From positions 808,001 through 872,000 of the forward strand of contig JAJEKV010000212.1 of the NCBI GenBank assembly GCA_021234155.1: a DNA stretch of 64,000 nucleotides, written 5' to 3'. The translations under genes and the position numbers were made by a program. Positions 29,646 to 40,487 of the stretch are shown piece by piece. This DNA comes from Isoetes taiwanensis (taxonomy: Eukaryota; Streptophyta; Lycopodiopsida; Isoetales; Isoetaceae). The notes beneath the pieces were generated by a model, which saw only the letters and a list, made by a program, of their open reading frames with translations, ran no database searches and had not been told where the DNA came from. Every line of letters begins with the position of its first letter. Position 1 is the stretch's first letter.

Positions 29646-29888
29646 TTTATTTTTTCTGTTGTCCCACCATCGAGAGGGATCTGCGAAGTAGTCTTGCCAT
29701 AACCGCTCTGTAAGACCTCTTGCAGAAGAAGAAGAGACCAGGGTACTTCCAGCTGATGAATGCAGTCGCTGGTAACGCAAAAAGCGACATCCATGAATAT
29801 AAAACAGGGCTCCGCCGGAATCTACCATGTCTATGGCGGACATGGGAGGAATTTGGAATCCTCCATGTGGGCTGACATGTGGTAGCAT
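29646..29888 (-). pseudogene. OSB-like PDF-motif exon fragment
   Basis: The minus-strand frame ends LWQDYFADPSRWWDNRKNK and is followed exactly by GTAAGT (donor, exon border at 29646). The W..YF.DP..WWDNR..K pattern is the start of the PDF motif of OSB proteins, plant organellar single-stranded-DNA-binding proteins. The preceding part is Ser-rich and unlike a full OB fold. The next exon with the PDFKHK end was not found within a few hundred bases, so this is a fragment or an exon with a long intron. Family assignment is from the motif only. Confidence 0.5.
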
Positions 29889-30317
29889 AGTGCTGATGTG
29901 TGAAGAGCTTTACGTTCCAAATGTATTTTAATGTACTGAAATGCATACAGTATAAGGTGAGTAGAGTGGCAGAGTCCCCGTGTACCCGTGTATTAGCAAT
30001 ACAGCAGCTGAGCTGGTCAAAAGACACCTAGCCCACCTCTTATAGCCAGCAAGCTGTTCTCTCATTTGTTTTCTTATGATATGGAAGGTTAATTGGCAAT
30101 GGCATACAAGTTCTACTTTGGGTTGCCCCTAGGGGGGCAATCCCTTGTTTGTGTGGGTTTTTGGCATATTCTTGATATATGCCAGTATATTCCTAGAATA
30201 TACGGAAAACTGCTCAAAACTTACTATCGCCAAGAACCGGCGGTCACCCTGTTCTTCGGGGGCAGTCGAAACTGCTTAACCGGCCGAAGGACCCATGGTA
30301 TTGAGCAACCGACATGG
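29889..30317. other. No gene recognised
   Basis: It contains a short palindrome near 30120 (GTTGCCCCTAGGGGGGCAAT, one mismatch). An 83-codon plus-strand frame has no recognisable domain. Confidence 0.35.
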
Positions 30318-30806
30318 CTATGCATATCCTGTGATCCCCTCTAAAACAACATGAGCATTGTTTTTGTTTCGGAACGAAACCTTGAGATTTTTCCAAGTAA
30401 GAATAGCTGATGCATGTGTATCAGACTCATACATTTGGAAAGAAGAATGTGCACTCTCAGGAGATGGGCTAGTTAGAGGACTCGGCTTGTAAGTGGCGAT
30501 GGCGTAAAGTTGATACCGCATGTTGTAGATCATGCTTTTTGGATCACAACAAGTCGGCTCACCGCAGATCCTCAAATCAGATTTCATTATGTGCAAAGAC
30601 AATGAGTCGGACCTAGTCTCGGGCCGCATGGCCTCGGCATCTATAGTATGTTGTTGAAAGCGGGCTTCTTGGCTTAAATCGTGGGCGGACATGCGAGAAT
30701 CACCGGACTCCATAGCCGTGATTTTGAAGAGTCCGATTCTCGATGCGTCGGGTTTGCACATAAGCCGCCCAGGGTTAAGAGCATTCGTGTTTTGTGCACC
30801 TTGCAA
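30318..30806 (-). pseudogene. ABCG transporter N-terminal fragment
   Basis: A 162-codon frame ends ILTWKNLKVSF-x-RNKNNAHVVLEGITGYA and then a stop. The pattern LTW..L.V.......VL.G.TGYA is the segment just before the Walker A motif in plant ABCG half-transporters. There the next residues should be EPG and GPSGSGKST; here TAG follows GYA and no Walker A is seen. The upstream part is low in similarity to anything I know. It is probably a truncated exon of an ABCG gene. Confidence 0.45.
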
Positions 30807-31683
30807 AATAGAGAATTTCTATTCAAACCTTTTCATTTGTATTGGCTTTGAGCTGAATTAGAGATTGATCCCAGGCATTTGAACAAGCATGGTTGAACGA
30901 AAAGTATTGGATGTAAAAGCTATTAACAATAAAGCTATTGACAATATAGAGGTGGATCTATGCGTGCATAATGGAGATAGAGATTTGTAGGCGATGCTTT
31001 GTGGGAGTTTCGGATCAAGTGGTGTTTGAGCCATTGGAAGGGGGTTGAAAAAGATTACATCTTTTAAAAATGGAAAGCCTCAATTGATAGGTGAGTGATT
31101 CGTGATTTTTATCTATACCCACACAGATAGATGAACACTTAACCAGATTAGGTGCTAGAAATAGTCTGATAGACATTTACCTTCATCTTTTTCTCTTAAA
31201 TGCAATGCAGTCAATCTTACCTTGGTATCTGCCCTGTCTCTATTCGGAGAAATTTTGTTGTTTTTGGCACAGAGATGCACACATAATTGAAATCTTGAAA
31301 CATTTGTCTCAAATCCTTGGAGCATTAGTATTTGGCCCTTCCTTTTTTGACGTAGCATGTCTATATAGGATACACAAGTTGAGCAGTGTTTGCATTTGAT
31401 TATTCAGATCTAAATGAGTATATTCTCTGGATGAGGTGCCACTTCCAAATGATGGATGCACTATCCGGACTACAAAGCTGTATGGTGTCTTTGGGAGGAA
31501 TTACCCTTTTTAGCGGGTAAGTTGGCTTTATTGTATCTACCATTAGATTCAACATTACGCTTATGCTCTATCTCAAGCGCATCTCGGGAGCATATGTTTT
31601 GGTCATAACTAGCAGAGCATGTTGGATCATGTTGGATCTTATCGTGGTTCCCACAGTGTTCGTGTTTCCTCAATGAAGTTCAT
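30807..31683. other. No gene recognised
   Basis: AT-rich sequence. The last ~80 bases before the NPF exon (about 31690-31770) encode QIEETIRMVFRWAI. That loosely resembles the preceding NPF exon (QVEE.K...R..PIWA) but is degenerate. Confidence 0.3.
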
Positions 31684-31804
31684 CCCTTGTGGTTGCACTT
31701 CAGATTGAGGAAACCATACGCATGGTGTTTAGATGGGCCATCAATGGTGCTGACATTGCTCTGTTCTGAGATATTCTCAATGCGAAGAGTTCAGACATTC
31801 TTAT

Positions 31805-32593
31805 ATGTTACAGAATGTTTCTGTACATTCAATGCTTCTCTTGACATTTAGGTGCACTTGGCAGGGTATCTTCTCTTTCAATAAAGATGTATTCCAGTTC
31901 TTGCATCTCTCCTTCTTGACTAATTCCATCATGGTATCAAGGCATCTTGGTTCTCACTTTCAAATCCCCCCTGCATCTTTCCACGTATTTGGTGTCATCA
32001 CACTACTTGCTTGGGTTCCTCTTTATGATAGAGTTTTCATGCCTGTTGTGCGTAAATTTATGGGCATCGAGCACGGAGTCACATTCTTGCAACGTATGGG
32101 GATCGGCTTGTTTATATCTATCATTGCCATGGTGGTGGCTGGTTTTGTGAAGCATAATAGGAGGAAAACTGCAATACATGCTGGTTTGATATACCATCCA
32201 AAAATTACAGCGCCCTACTCTGCCTTTTGGCTGGTTCCTCAATCTATGCTGCTTGGACTAACTGAAGCCTTCATAGCAATTGGGCACTATGAATTCTTCC
32301 ATGATCAATTTCCTGAAAACATAAGGAGCATAGCCAGTGCCTTGTTCTCTAGTGTTGCTGTTATTTGCAGTTACATGAGCAGCATTTTGGTTACAGTGGT
32401 TCATAACACCACTGCTCATGATGGACATGTGGACTGGCTTGCTGATAACCTCAACAAGGGTCATCTAGACTACTTCTATTGGCTTCTTACAATCCTTTTT
32501 GCCATTAACTTTGCCCTATTTATTTTTTGTGCTCACTGGTATAGGTATAAACCAGTTAATTATGAAGCTCATACGACTGAGATTCTTGTGTAA
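31805..32593 (+). CDS. NPF/PTR family transporter, terminal exon
   Basis: This is the C-terminal half of a major-facilitator NPF (NRT1/PTR) protein, proton-coupled carriers of nitrate, peptides or hormones in plant membranes. Landmarks in order: SRHLGSHFQIPPASF, ITLLAWVPLYDRVFMPVVRK, FLQRMGIGLFISIIAMVVAG, SAFWLVPQSMLLGLTEAF, GHYEFFHDQFPENIRSIASA, then GWLADNLNKGHLDYFYWLL-like sequence and FCAHWYRYK. Membrane segments TM8-TM12 are intact. The frame begins after an acceptor-like TTTAG at 31851; codons before that are probably intronic. N-terminal exons with the ExxER motif were not found, so the gene is partial here. Confidence 0.8.
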   Translation: MLQNVSVHSMLLLTFRCTWQGIFSFNKDVFQFLHLSFLTNSIMVSRHLGSHFQIPPASFHVFGVITLLAWVPLYDRVFMPVVRKFMGIEHGVTFLQRMGIGLFISIIAMVVAGFVKHNRRKTAIHAGLIYHPKITAPYSAFWLVPQSMLLGLTEAFIAIGHYEFFHDQFPENIRSIASALFSSVAVICSYMSSILVTVVHNTTAHDGHVDWLADNLNKGHLDYFYWLLTILFAINFALFIFCAHWYRYKPVNYEAHTTEILV

Positions 32594-33394
32594 ATGGAAA
32601 TCTCGCATTAGAAGAATGCAAGTTGTAGTCCAGTTGTGTTCTCTTGTATTGTATATATGGCAGGATGACAAAAGAGCTTCCATGCCTTTTGGCCATAGCT
32701 TAACACTAGATCATCAATGCTGGTTATATCACTTGGAATATTTTCTCCCTCTCTTAATTGTGCCCCCAAGAAAAGGTTAAGCTTGCGTGCCAAGTAGGAT
32801 GATAAACAAAAGCATACACTACACACTTGTGACTTCATTCAATCACCTTCATACCATTATGATATGTTGCTTGACTATTATAACAATGTAATAAAAGATT
32901 TGGCTAGAATCTAATGTTCATTTCGCCAATGTTGTTATGAAGTGCAATAACCTTTCTATGTACAACTAGTTAGTGGATATCCAATAATACCTTTCTATGT
33001 ATAAGTAGTTGAAATATACACATTGGTGCATGTTGTATTTTAAATTGCTAGAACAACCTTGCTGCATCAAGTAAACTTTAAGGTGGTCATATCTCTTAAG
33101 GACCGGTTAAAGTTTGTAAATTTTAAGTTTTTAATTTTCTTAGTTAAAGGTCTCACATTTATTTTATTATATTTTTGAATGCTTGGCTATTTCTTAGGAC
33201 AATAAGGACCCAAATACTAGCCATCCAAATTTTTCTCACTCTAGATTATCTTTCCAAGCAGAGGAAACTTTAAGGTGGTCATGTCTTTTAAATGGTAAAA
33301 CAATAACAATTAGTGTGAACATCTTATGCAGGCATAGCCTTCTACTTTCTTGGTAGATGTTTTGTCCAAGATTATTTACCCCCCACCCCAAAAG
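32594..33394. other. NPF 3' flank and spacer
   Basis: AT-rich. It holds two direct repeats of AAACTTTAAGGTGGTCAT (about 33072 and 33267). No gene was recognised. Confidence 0.4.
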
Positions 33395-33552
33395 AATTTG
33401 ATTGAGGAAATAGATCATTTTTTCACAGAAATATTAGGCGTGCCAGTTATCGACAAGGAACAAAAGTATATTGGAGTATTCTCGAAAAAAGACAAGAGCA
33501 AGGCCTTGAATGGGGTACAAACAGTTGTGACACGAACAGTTGCAATTAGTTA
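33395..33552 (+). pseudogene. CBS-domain protein fragment
   Basis: The frame reads FFTEILGVPVIDKEQKYIG, then VFSKKDKSKALNGVQT, then a stop. This matches the first CBS motif of chloroplast CBS-domain proteins of plants (GLPVVDE....GVISKKDKAKA.G..T.V). CBS pairs sense adenosine nucleotides. The second half, which should continue with V.EVM and a second motif, is missing, so this is a relict exon. Confidence 0.5.
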
Positions 33553-34261
33553 ATCATCTTTCCCATGACCATCTTTGTTGAGGTCTTCTTGAATATGGAT
33601 AGTGGCATACATGGTCTCTGGCATGTCGAGTGTATAGAGATTGTCAGCCATAGTTCTTGAGTTGAAATTTTTATGATCTCTTTTGTCTCTAATGTCTTTG
33701 ATTATTTTATTGTCAAATGTAGGATGCCAGCACTTGTCTTTGCATCTTAATTTGAGGGGAGGATTTGAGAGAAATAGTTTTGTAGGTAAGGAGATCACTT
33801 TGAGGATTCCTTTGATAAATGTTTTAGAATTATGCACACGTGTACATGTTTCCCCTTTCTGGGTTTAATCCAATTGCATGCGATTTTCAGCTAAAATCTA
33901 CTATAGATTAAGTAATGAGTTCATCTGCCGACAAGACTGTATCAGGTATTGCAGTGAAAAACATATTTCTTTTGGTCTGGTGACCTTCCTGCTGCTGCTT
34001 GCTTTTTCTAATGTGAAAGTCATGGTATCAAGTATTCTATTCTCTAGAAGTAGCAATTTGAATTGATTATTAAAACGCGACTTTGAACTATGATTTAAGA
34101 CACTTCACCCTCCAGCCATGGAGGGCAACCCTTCGTGCATAGCACCTTGTTCTCTTCTGCAATTGTGTAGAGTATGGGAGTAATATATGATTTTTTCATC
34201 AATCATGCTCAATGTTCATATCCTAAGAAGGTGATGTGCTTATGGTATATGGGTTTTTCAG
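33553..34261. other. No gene recognised
   Basis: AT-rich spacer with small frames only. It ends in TTTTTCAG, a splice-acceptor-like site before the next entry. Confidence 0.35.
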
Positions 34262-34468
34262 GTTGAACATGCTACCGGTCTCCCTGTACTTCCAACACCA
34301 TTGATGGGAATATCTCCAGTTATAGCACCTTCTAGAAACATGGCTGCCATGCATCAATTTAGCATGCAGCAACAGGCATTGTCTTCAGCAATCCAACCAC
34401 CTTTGCAGTTCCCACATCCAGCATTGGGTCAGCTGCAGACGATGCCCCCAGTGATATTGTCGCAATAG
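34262..34468 (+). pseudogene. Gln/Pro/Met-rich exon-like frame
   Basis: Directly after TTTTTCAG, a 68-codon frame runs to a TAG: VEHATGLPVLPTPLMGISP, then MHQFSMQQQALSSAIQPPLQ. The composition resembles activation regions of transcription factors. It keeps clean codons up to the stop and is likely an exon or exon fragment, but I cannot name the family. Confidence 0.35.
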
Positions 34469-35460
34469 CACCTGGCATCGTTGAAGCATCAACAGGTTAT
34501 TGTGAATGACTTTATGAAACGCTTTTTTGCTCCATTGGAATAAGAAAGTGCGGTCCCACTCTCCGGATTCTTGAAGTCGGAGGGCAGCAAGAATGGTCCC
34601 CATTCTGTTCTCATTACACCATTGTCATCTCTTAGGGCTCAACCTTAAAACGTTTCAAGCTGATAGAAATACTAGGTTTAGCCAGGTTCAACCTTCAAAC
34701 GTTTGAAGATGACAACAAATTCTCAACGTAGTCAGCCATCTCCACTTTGATGTCTCATGAACCTATGTTGATGTACACTTAGAAAACTTATGTTTCGATT
34801 GATTTGTTGAAGTAGATTCTCATTATGGTAGAGGATACATGCTCATTGCAGACATTTATTTCGGTGTATGCATATGAAAACAACATGATATATTTTTCTT
34901 TCTTCTATTGGGTTTCACACACCATTTCAAGATATACAAAACCCCCTTTGCAGGAGAAAGTTGGGGAAGAGAAATGTTCGCGGCGGCCTGTGGGAAGAGA
35001 AATGTTCGCGGCGGCCAATGTTCACGGCGGTCAGGCCGCCGCGATAAATTTTTTGTAGTAGTTTATTGTGTTGGTTTATGTTGTTGCTTTTTTTTATATA
35101 CTTGTTTGAAGAGTTAAAGTCATTATTGACTTTGAGCATACGTTTTTTACATTAACCAGTCATTCAACTATTATATCTCATTTTGCACTTTTGCACTTAG
35201 AACGTGATTCTTAGTTGTAATTATAATCTTATGTTATGTACATTAACTTATTTATTGGTGATCAAACAATTTCACTTATTTATAGGCGGAAGGAATTCGG
35301 ATGTGGAAGCAGGGACAGGATGGGAAATCCTTGATGCGACAAGGGAACCCTAAATTGTTGCCACCAAGGAGTCAATTAAAGACCTAGACCAACTACGTAT
35401 ATCCTTCATTGGGTTGCAATCTTGACCAATAACACGGACAACCCAGAGCAGGCCAACTTC
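34469..35460. other. Spacer with GCGGCGG-rich repeats
   Basis: GAGAAATGTTCGCGGCGGCC occurs twice near 34970-35020, followed by its inverted part GGCCGCCGCG, so a small hairpin is possible. No gene was recognised. Confidence 0.4.
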
Positions 35461-35518
35461 CATGATCGAGTATTGGATGCAGCTCCTGCCATGATCGAGT
35501 ATTGGATGCAGCTCTTGC
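35461..35518. repeat. 29-bp perfect tandem duplication
   Basis: CATGATCGAGTATTGGATGC plus 9 bases occurs at 35461-35489 and 35490-35518 with one change. Confidence 0.9.
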
Positions 35519-35698
35519 AGGAGCTTGTGAAGTTTGCAAACATTGAGAGATACTACTAGGACTTCTGACCACAAGGTAGGCAGGTGCCAGCTGACCATCT
35601 AGATGCAGTCGCAGTAGTAGTGCCACTTCCATACTCACAACTGCTTATATTGGTCCTTGGAAAGACAGGCCTATACTGGTATTTAATTCATTCAACGA

Positions 35699-36594
35699 AT
35701 GATATTATCTAATTCTAAAGAAGAATTCAAGTTTCTGATGAAGAACTACAAAAAGGCAGAACTTCCCTGAGCCTCCATGCAATTCAACGAGCTTTTCCTC
35801 ATCCTTTTTTGCTGCTTCCTATTCTGAACAGCATCTCCAATGAAGGGAATTTCGGCTATGACATAAATCGGCTAGTCTACGGAGAAATGTGGAAGAGAAT
35901 CCATCAAGGACAGGCTGATATCTTAGGTTCAGGTAGGAGCAAAATCCGGGATGGGCTGAAGTTGAAATAGTCTCAATTGAAATCTCAGGGGCTTTTCATA
36001 CGACTAGTGTGTCTTATATTTTAATGCATATTATTGGTCCATGTCAACATTTAAGAAATACTGGTTTTCACATGGAGCCATATAAGACATGTCTTATTTA
36101 GGTTCGGTTTGGTTCGGATAGGTTCGATGTCTTATTTCAGTTTGATTTGGTTCGGATAGGTTCGGTAAGGGCAATGGAGTCTTATTTTACACCTGGAGAC
36201 TTCCCCCGCCATAAAATAAGACACCACTTATTATATTATGTTTTATTCTATTGACCAGTCATATTCAAAATAATAGGTGGTGTTATTTTGTGATGGTTTT
36301 CACACTAGTATTTGTTAGTGTCTCATTTATATAAGACACCCTGTAGTGTGAAAACAACTTATATTTGTGTGTCTTATTTTTTGCTTTGGAGTCACAAATG
36401 ATGTCTTATATGAAATATGAAATGGGACAGCCATATTATAAGACATCGTATGAAAAGGCCCTTAGGTGCACGTCAGTAAATTTGGTGCCTTGCGACATGC
36501 CACCAGGTAGGGTAGTGCGCCATGAGTTTGTTTAAGATTTAAAACTCTAGTTTGGCTATGCTCATATAATGGCTCCTTTGTTATACTAATTTTA
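35699..36594. repeat. Dispersed repeat R1, copy 2, interrupted by a MITE
   Basis: It is similar to 22752-23187 and in the same orientation. The MITE at 35988-36461 splits it. Comparing the two copies gives the exact empty site (ATCTTAGGTGCAC). Confidence 0.85.
35988..36461. mobile_element. Tourist-like MITE inside repeat R1
   Basis: 474 bp. The ends are GGGGCTTTTCATACGA and the inverse of GGGCCTTTTCATACGA (15 of 16 match). It is flanked by TCA and TTA where the uninterrupted copy has TTA once. The interior has further inverted blocks (TGTCTTAT/ATAAGACA) and no coding frame. TTA-type duplications place it with PIF/Harbinger (Tourist). Confidence 0.85.
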
Positions 36595-36619
36595 GGATGA
36601 AGATAAAGTTACCTCGGTT

Positions 36620-36980
36620 TTGGTGATTCCGTCCCGGTGACTACTCTCCCGCGGTATCACTAACCCTCCTGCCCGTTATCCGTACCTGATTGGCCCTGTT
36701 ATCCATACCTTTCCCGTTATCCGTAGCTGACAGGCTCCATTTAATACCTTCCGGCGGAATTACTTTTGCAAACTACTGTTGGATGGAATCACCACCCTTT
36801 TATTCTACGCGACAGAATCACATGGAATTGATCCTGCTAGGTGGAATTACATATCGTAATATTCTATCCCGTGGAATCACCATATAGCGTAATATTCTCC
36901 CCCGTGGAATCACCCCGTACGATAATATTCTCCTCGTGGAATCATCGCGTTATTCCTCGGAAAGGAATCACCTCGAGACC
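36620..36980. repeat. Degenerate tandem repeats (GTGGAATCACC and CCGTTATCCGTA units)
   Basis: CCCGTTATCCGTA-like units repeat three times near 36670-36730. GTGGAATCACC...GTAATATTCT units of about 30 bp repeat four times at 36820-36960. No coding frame. Confidence 0.6.
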
Positions 36981-37416
36981 TTTGAATCTGTAATAACTGC
37001 AGGCAAGGAGGAAAAATTGGCAGATAGTCCAATCCCAACAGAAGTTAATGCCCGATTCCATAAAAAATGATTGAGGATGGTTTAAGTGAAACCTACGTTA
37101 CTTGAAGATCATGAATGAAATTAATACTAAACCAATGGTCCAAAAAAACAAGCTCGGCTACTCGATTTTGTCTGTGCATATCTATTATTATGCTCTGCAC
37201 TGCCCAGAATTTTTTTAGTTGGGGATTTGAACACCTTGTCAATATCGGCAATGCCATGTCTGCTTCAAAGCAAGAACAAGAAACAAGAAACAAGAAACAT
37301 GTCCGTTTTAAAGCAAGAACACGAAACATGCCAAAAAATGGAATAGAAATCTCGTTTCTTACCGATAGCCCAAGTTTTACCTGCACAAGTCTCCTGGTGA
37401 ATTCTTCTAAAATCGT

Positions 37417-38170
37417 TTAGGCTGGAATACAACAGGAACTGCAACTGCAAATGAACGGCCTGCCTTGTTGCAGATGCCTGACTTCAATTAGATAATCCGA
37501 AAAAGGCCATTTCTTGCATCCAGCAAATTGAACTAGCATCTTATCGCCATGGCCAGGGCCGTGTAGGCCAAAAATCCACAGGCTTTGTGCATTTTTCTTA
37601 CTATTTTTTGCTCTTATGGTCATCTTTTGATCTAGCCTTAAACCGCATGTATATAGGCCTCCTGCAGCAATAGTTAAGAATGGAACATTTTCTGGGTGCT
37701 CTGTTTGCTGTGAACTATTATCTCCCCAGCAGAATACGTGATGGTTTTCCTGCAGCAAGCCACAACAATGACTAAGCCCACATGCTAAAACAAAAAAATT
37801 GTCCCTAGAAGGGACGTTATACTGAGTGAAATCGTTGTTTTCCCAATAGAATACATCTCTTCTGTTCAAAGCTATCCCGCAAACATGACGGTGGCCAGCA
37901 TAGATACTCTCAAACTGTCTATTATTAGGTTGAGCTTTAGATGACTGACCCCAACAAACTGCATTGCGGTTGCTTTGAAGCAATCCACGTGAACTTTTTG
38001 CCTGCGGTGACAGAAGTGGAGGAGAACTTTTTGACCCACATCATCGCATCCCCAACAGTGGCAAATCCAGTGTCCCGTCTTAGTGCACAGACCTGATCTC
38101 CTCCTCCGTTAATGTCAAAGTAGCTGATGTTTTTGAATTTGGCAGGGACAGCGGATTAATCTCGGCCCCA
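37417..38170 (-). pseudogene. CRINKLY4-like receptor ectodomain fragment
   Basis: The frame 37417-37983 contains repeats of the type FESIYAGHRHVCGIALN..DVFYW.N, FFVLACGLSHCCGLL...HVFCWGDN and FLTIAAGGLYTCGL. Continuing 5' beyond a frame break (to ~38160), KFKNISYFDINGGGDQVCAL adds another blade. These are the RCC1-like crinkly repeats of ACR4/CCR receptor kinases, which form a beta-propeller outside the cell. The later blades, TNFR-like region, membrane segment and kinase domain are not present. After about residue 120 the frame loses similarity. It is a decayed or transposed piece. Confidence 0.7.
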
Positions 38171-38805
38171 GCAAATAGGCGTGGAGTATTAAATAATAAG
38201 AGGAGATGTTTGCACAAGATAATAACATTAATGCTTTTCATGTAATACATATATCATGCTTGAAAGGCAAAGTATCAGATAATAAGAAGAGAAAAATGCT
38301 AATAATAAATAATATCAAGATAGTTGTTGTGAGACCTAGAATGCCTCGAACACCTCCCTTGCAATCTTGGTCTCACATCTAAAACAAAATACACCAAGGA
38401 TGCAAACTCCAACACACCCAACCCCCCTGCAACCTTGGTCTAGTAGAAGTATTATACCAGAATGAAAAACCCCCGCCCTTAAGCACAATTTCATTAAAAT
38501 GAGAAATTTTGTGATTCCAATTAGGAACGAAAATCCTTTTTAGTCCATTTTATGCCAATTTTTTGAGCAATTATGGCGCCATTTAAAAAAAAAATATGCA
38601 TCTAAAGTGCCATTTATTGGCGCCATTAAAAATACTAACATTGCATATAATGAAGCTAGAGAAACATAACATCACAAAAATAGTTAAAAATTCCAAATTC
38701 ATAGATTTGCATATCAAAAAATTTGCCACAACAGGCAAGGACTCGGAAGAGGGAGTCTGTTTACAAGAGTATTAGTGTACAATTTACATTATATTCATAC
38801 AAAAT
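38171..38805. other. AT-rich spacer with one GGCGCC palindromic unit
   Basis: Near 38573-38630, ATGGCGCCATTT and TTGGCGCCATTA occur about 50 bp apart. It is the first member of the palindrome family described further right. Confidence 0.5.
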
Positions 38806-39003
38806 TCAGGGTTCCTCATCAGGATCAGGTTCCACATCAGGATCAGGTTTCGTATTGCCAGGGCCATGGCTAGAAGAAGCAACCATAGGATCTCCCTGAA
38901 AGCTCTCGAACGCTGCAGTGAAATTGGGATCATTAAGAATGTCCAGCTCGAATTGTGTGTTCTTGATCAAATCATAGTCCACATCGGGTGGAGCTTCGGG
39001 CAT
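38806..39003 (-). CDS. Acidic hypothetical frame, possible last exon of the gene to its right
   Basis: 65 codons, Asp/Glu/Pro-rich, ending KPDPDVEPDPDEEP and a stop. It contains YDLIKNTQFELDILNDPNF. Its orientation and place suit a C-terminal exon of the minus-strand gene at 39.4-41.6 kb, but no splice link was proven. Confidence 0.35.
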   Translation of the reverse strand: MPEAPPDVDYDLIKNTQFELDILNDPNFTAAFESFQGDPMVASSSHGPGNTKPDPDVEPDPDEEP

Positions 39004-39439
39004 CTCTGGATTTGATGGATCTACAGCTTCTTCAACTACAGCAGGTGGTCTCTGTCACGAACAGCAGTGCGATGGTAGGATGATGGCGGTCAAGCCTATC
39101 AAGAATCCCCTTAGGCACTCCTGCTTAAGCGGGTCACTTTCGAACACAACATAAAATCTCTTATTCAGACAATGAAGCCCTAGGCCAAAAGAACCACGGG
39201 GAGAAGTAATCAAACACCTGTTTCTCGGCGGTACCATTTTCTACACGAGGTAGGAGCATGTGGCGGGGCCCTACCTGGTTTCTCATGATTATGTCCCTCG
39301 GCAAGCCTTGCGGTACAGCACTGAATCTGGCGTTTCGCGAGCTTCCCGACCATAGCCTCGGTCTCCCGTCTTCGTCTTCTTCGTTAGGGCACGTGAGGCG
39401 GTGGCGTTCTTGAGGATGATCGTTAAAGGGGAATCGAGG

Positions 39440-40395
39440 TCAATTGCATCGGCAGAGGACCTTCAATGGGCCTGAATCTTTGTGGCGTACACTCAGTGCA
39501 TGGAGCTCCGAACTCCCGGGCGGCCCGGATTCTTGTATTCGATCCTCATACATGCCAATAAAAACTACGGACACGGAATCCGGATCATCCAACACAGATG
39601 AAATCAAAAGTTGTGCTCCGGCCTTGCAAAGACCACTATCCAAAAAGAATCGGTTTGTGGTGTTCTTTTCAACCGTATTAAAGAAATTTGATAGTGTGGT
39701 TTTGTCCCACATTGGAAATATGCCTCTAGTGTCGGGGCAATCAAGGATACTGCGGGAGTGCATCTAACTTGCCCCCTGGCCGTACTGTTAGTTCAACCGA
39801 ACGGAAGTCTTGATTATCCTCTCTCTTCAAGACAAAGATTGCGTATATGAATCTTGCCAAAGGCGGGTGGCACGTTCCGAAAATGCCTTCCTTGCCCACT
39901 CTGGTTCCAACCCACTTACTATGCAAGGTGGCCATGGAAATCAGGTCGGTATCCTCGAAGCCCGACCTTTGCGATCTTTGAGATCAGTGAAGGACTTGAA
40001 CTTCCTCGGAAAATTATCCTTCACGTATTCAAAAATCTCCTTCTTCAAGAAAGATATGGATCTTAGTGTCTTTGCCCTTGCCTTGAAGAATTGCTTACCT
40101 CAGATAATCACCGTGACCTTGACGAAGGTCTTCCCATCCAGCACTTCACGGAGGAGCGAGCGAGTCTTAAGTAGTCCATACCCCTCATGTACCTCAGGTA
40201 GGTCCGATCAAGTAGTCGATTCTTTTGCCGATTCTGTGTAATAGTTTGTCCCTTGTTGTCTTTTAGCTTGCAAGATTTCCACAAGTTCCATAGGGACACG
40301 AATAGCTGAAAAATATCCTCTGGCATGAAGACCCACTGGTTGAAATCTTTTGGATGCTTACCACGCATGGTAACTTCAGCCAAAGCCAGATAACG
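39440..40395 (-). CDS. Downstream exons of unrecognised spliced gene
   Basis: From an acceptor TTGTTTCCAG/CGTTATC (exon border 40395) the frame reads RYLALAEVTMRGKHPKDFNQ, then WVFMPEDIFQLFVSLWNLWK. Further frames on the same strand (KQFFKARAKTLRSISFLKKE in 39.97-40.1 kb; WVGTRVGKEGIFGTCHPPLA in 39.75-39.93 kb; GAQLLISSVLDDPDSVSVVF in 39.44-39.76 kb) look like consecutive coding pieces broken by frame changes. I recognise no domain with confidence. Many CGG/CCG oddities suggest sequence errors. Confidence 0.4.
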
Positions 40396-40487
40396 CTGGA
40401 AACAACAAGAAGTTAGCCTTGAACATTTAATGAGCAAATGGCGCCGCGGCGCCATTTGCTAATCTTGCCAACAATTACAATATGTAC
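40396..40487 (-). other. 92-bp intron with a central perfect palindrome
   Basis: The donor ACAAG/GTACAT and acceptor TTTCCAG/CG join two phase-0 exons. The palindrome occupies 40434-40459 (26 bases, centre GCGC). Confidence 0.65.
40434..40459. repeat. Perfect 26-bp palindrome, GGCGCC family
   Basis: GCAAATGGCGCC and its inverse meet around GC. It is the same family as the units at 42.6-43.1, 46.8-47.1 and 52.5-52.9 kb. Confidence 0.9.
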
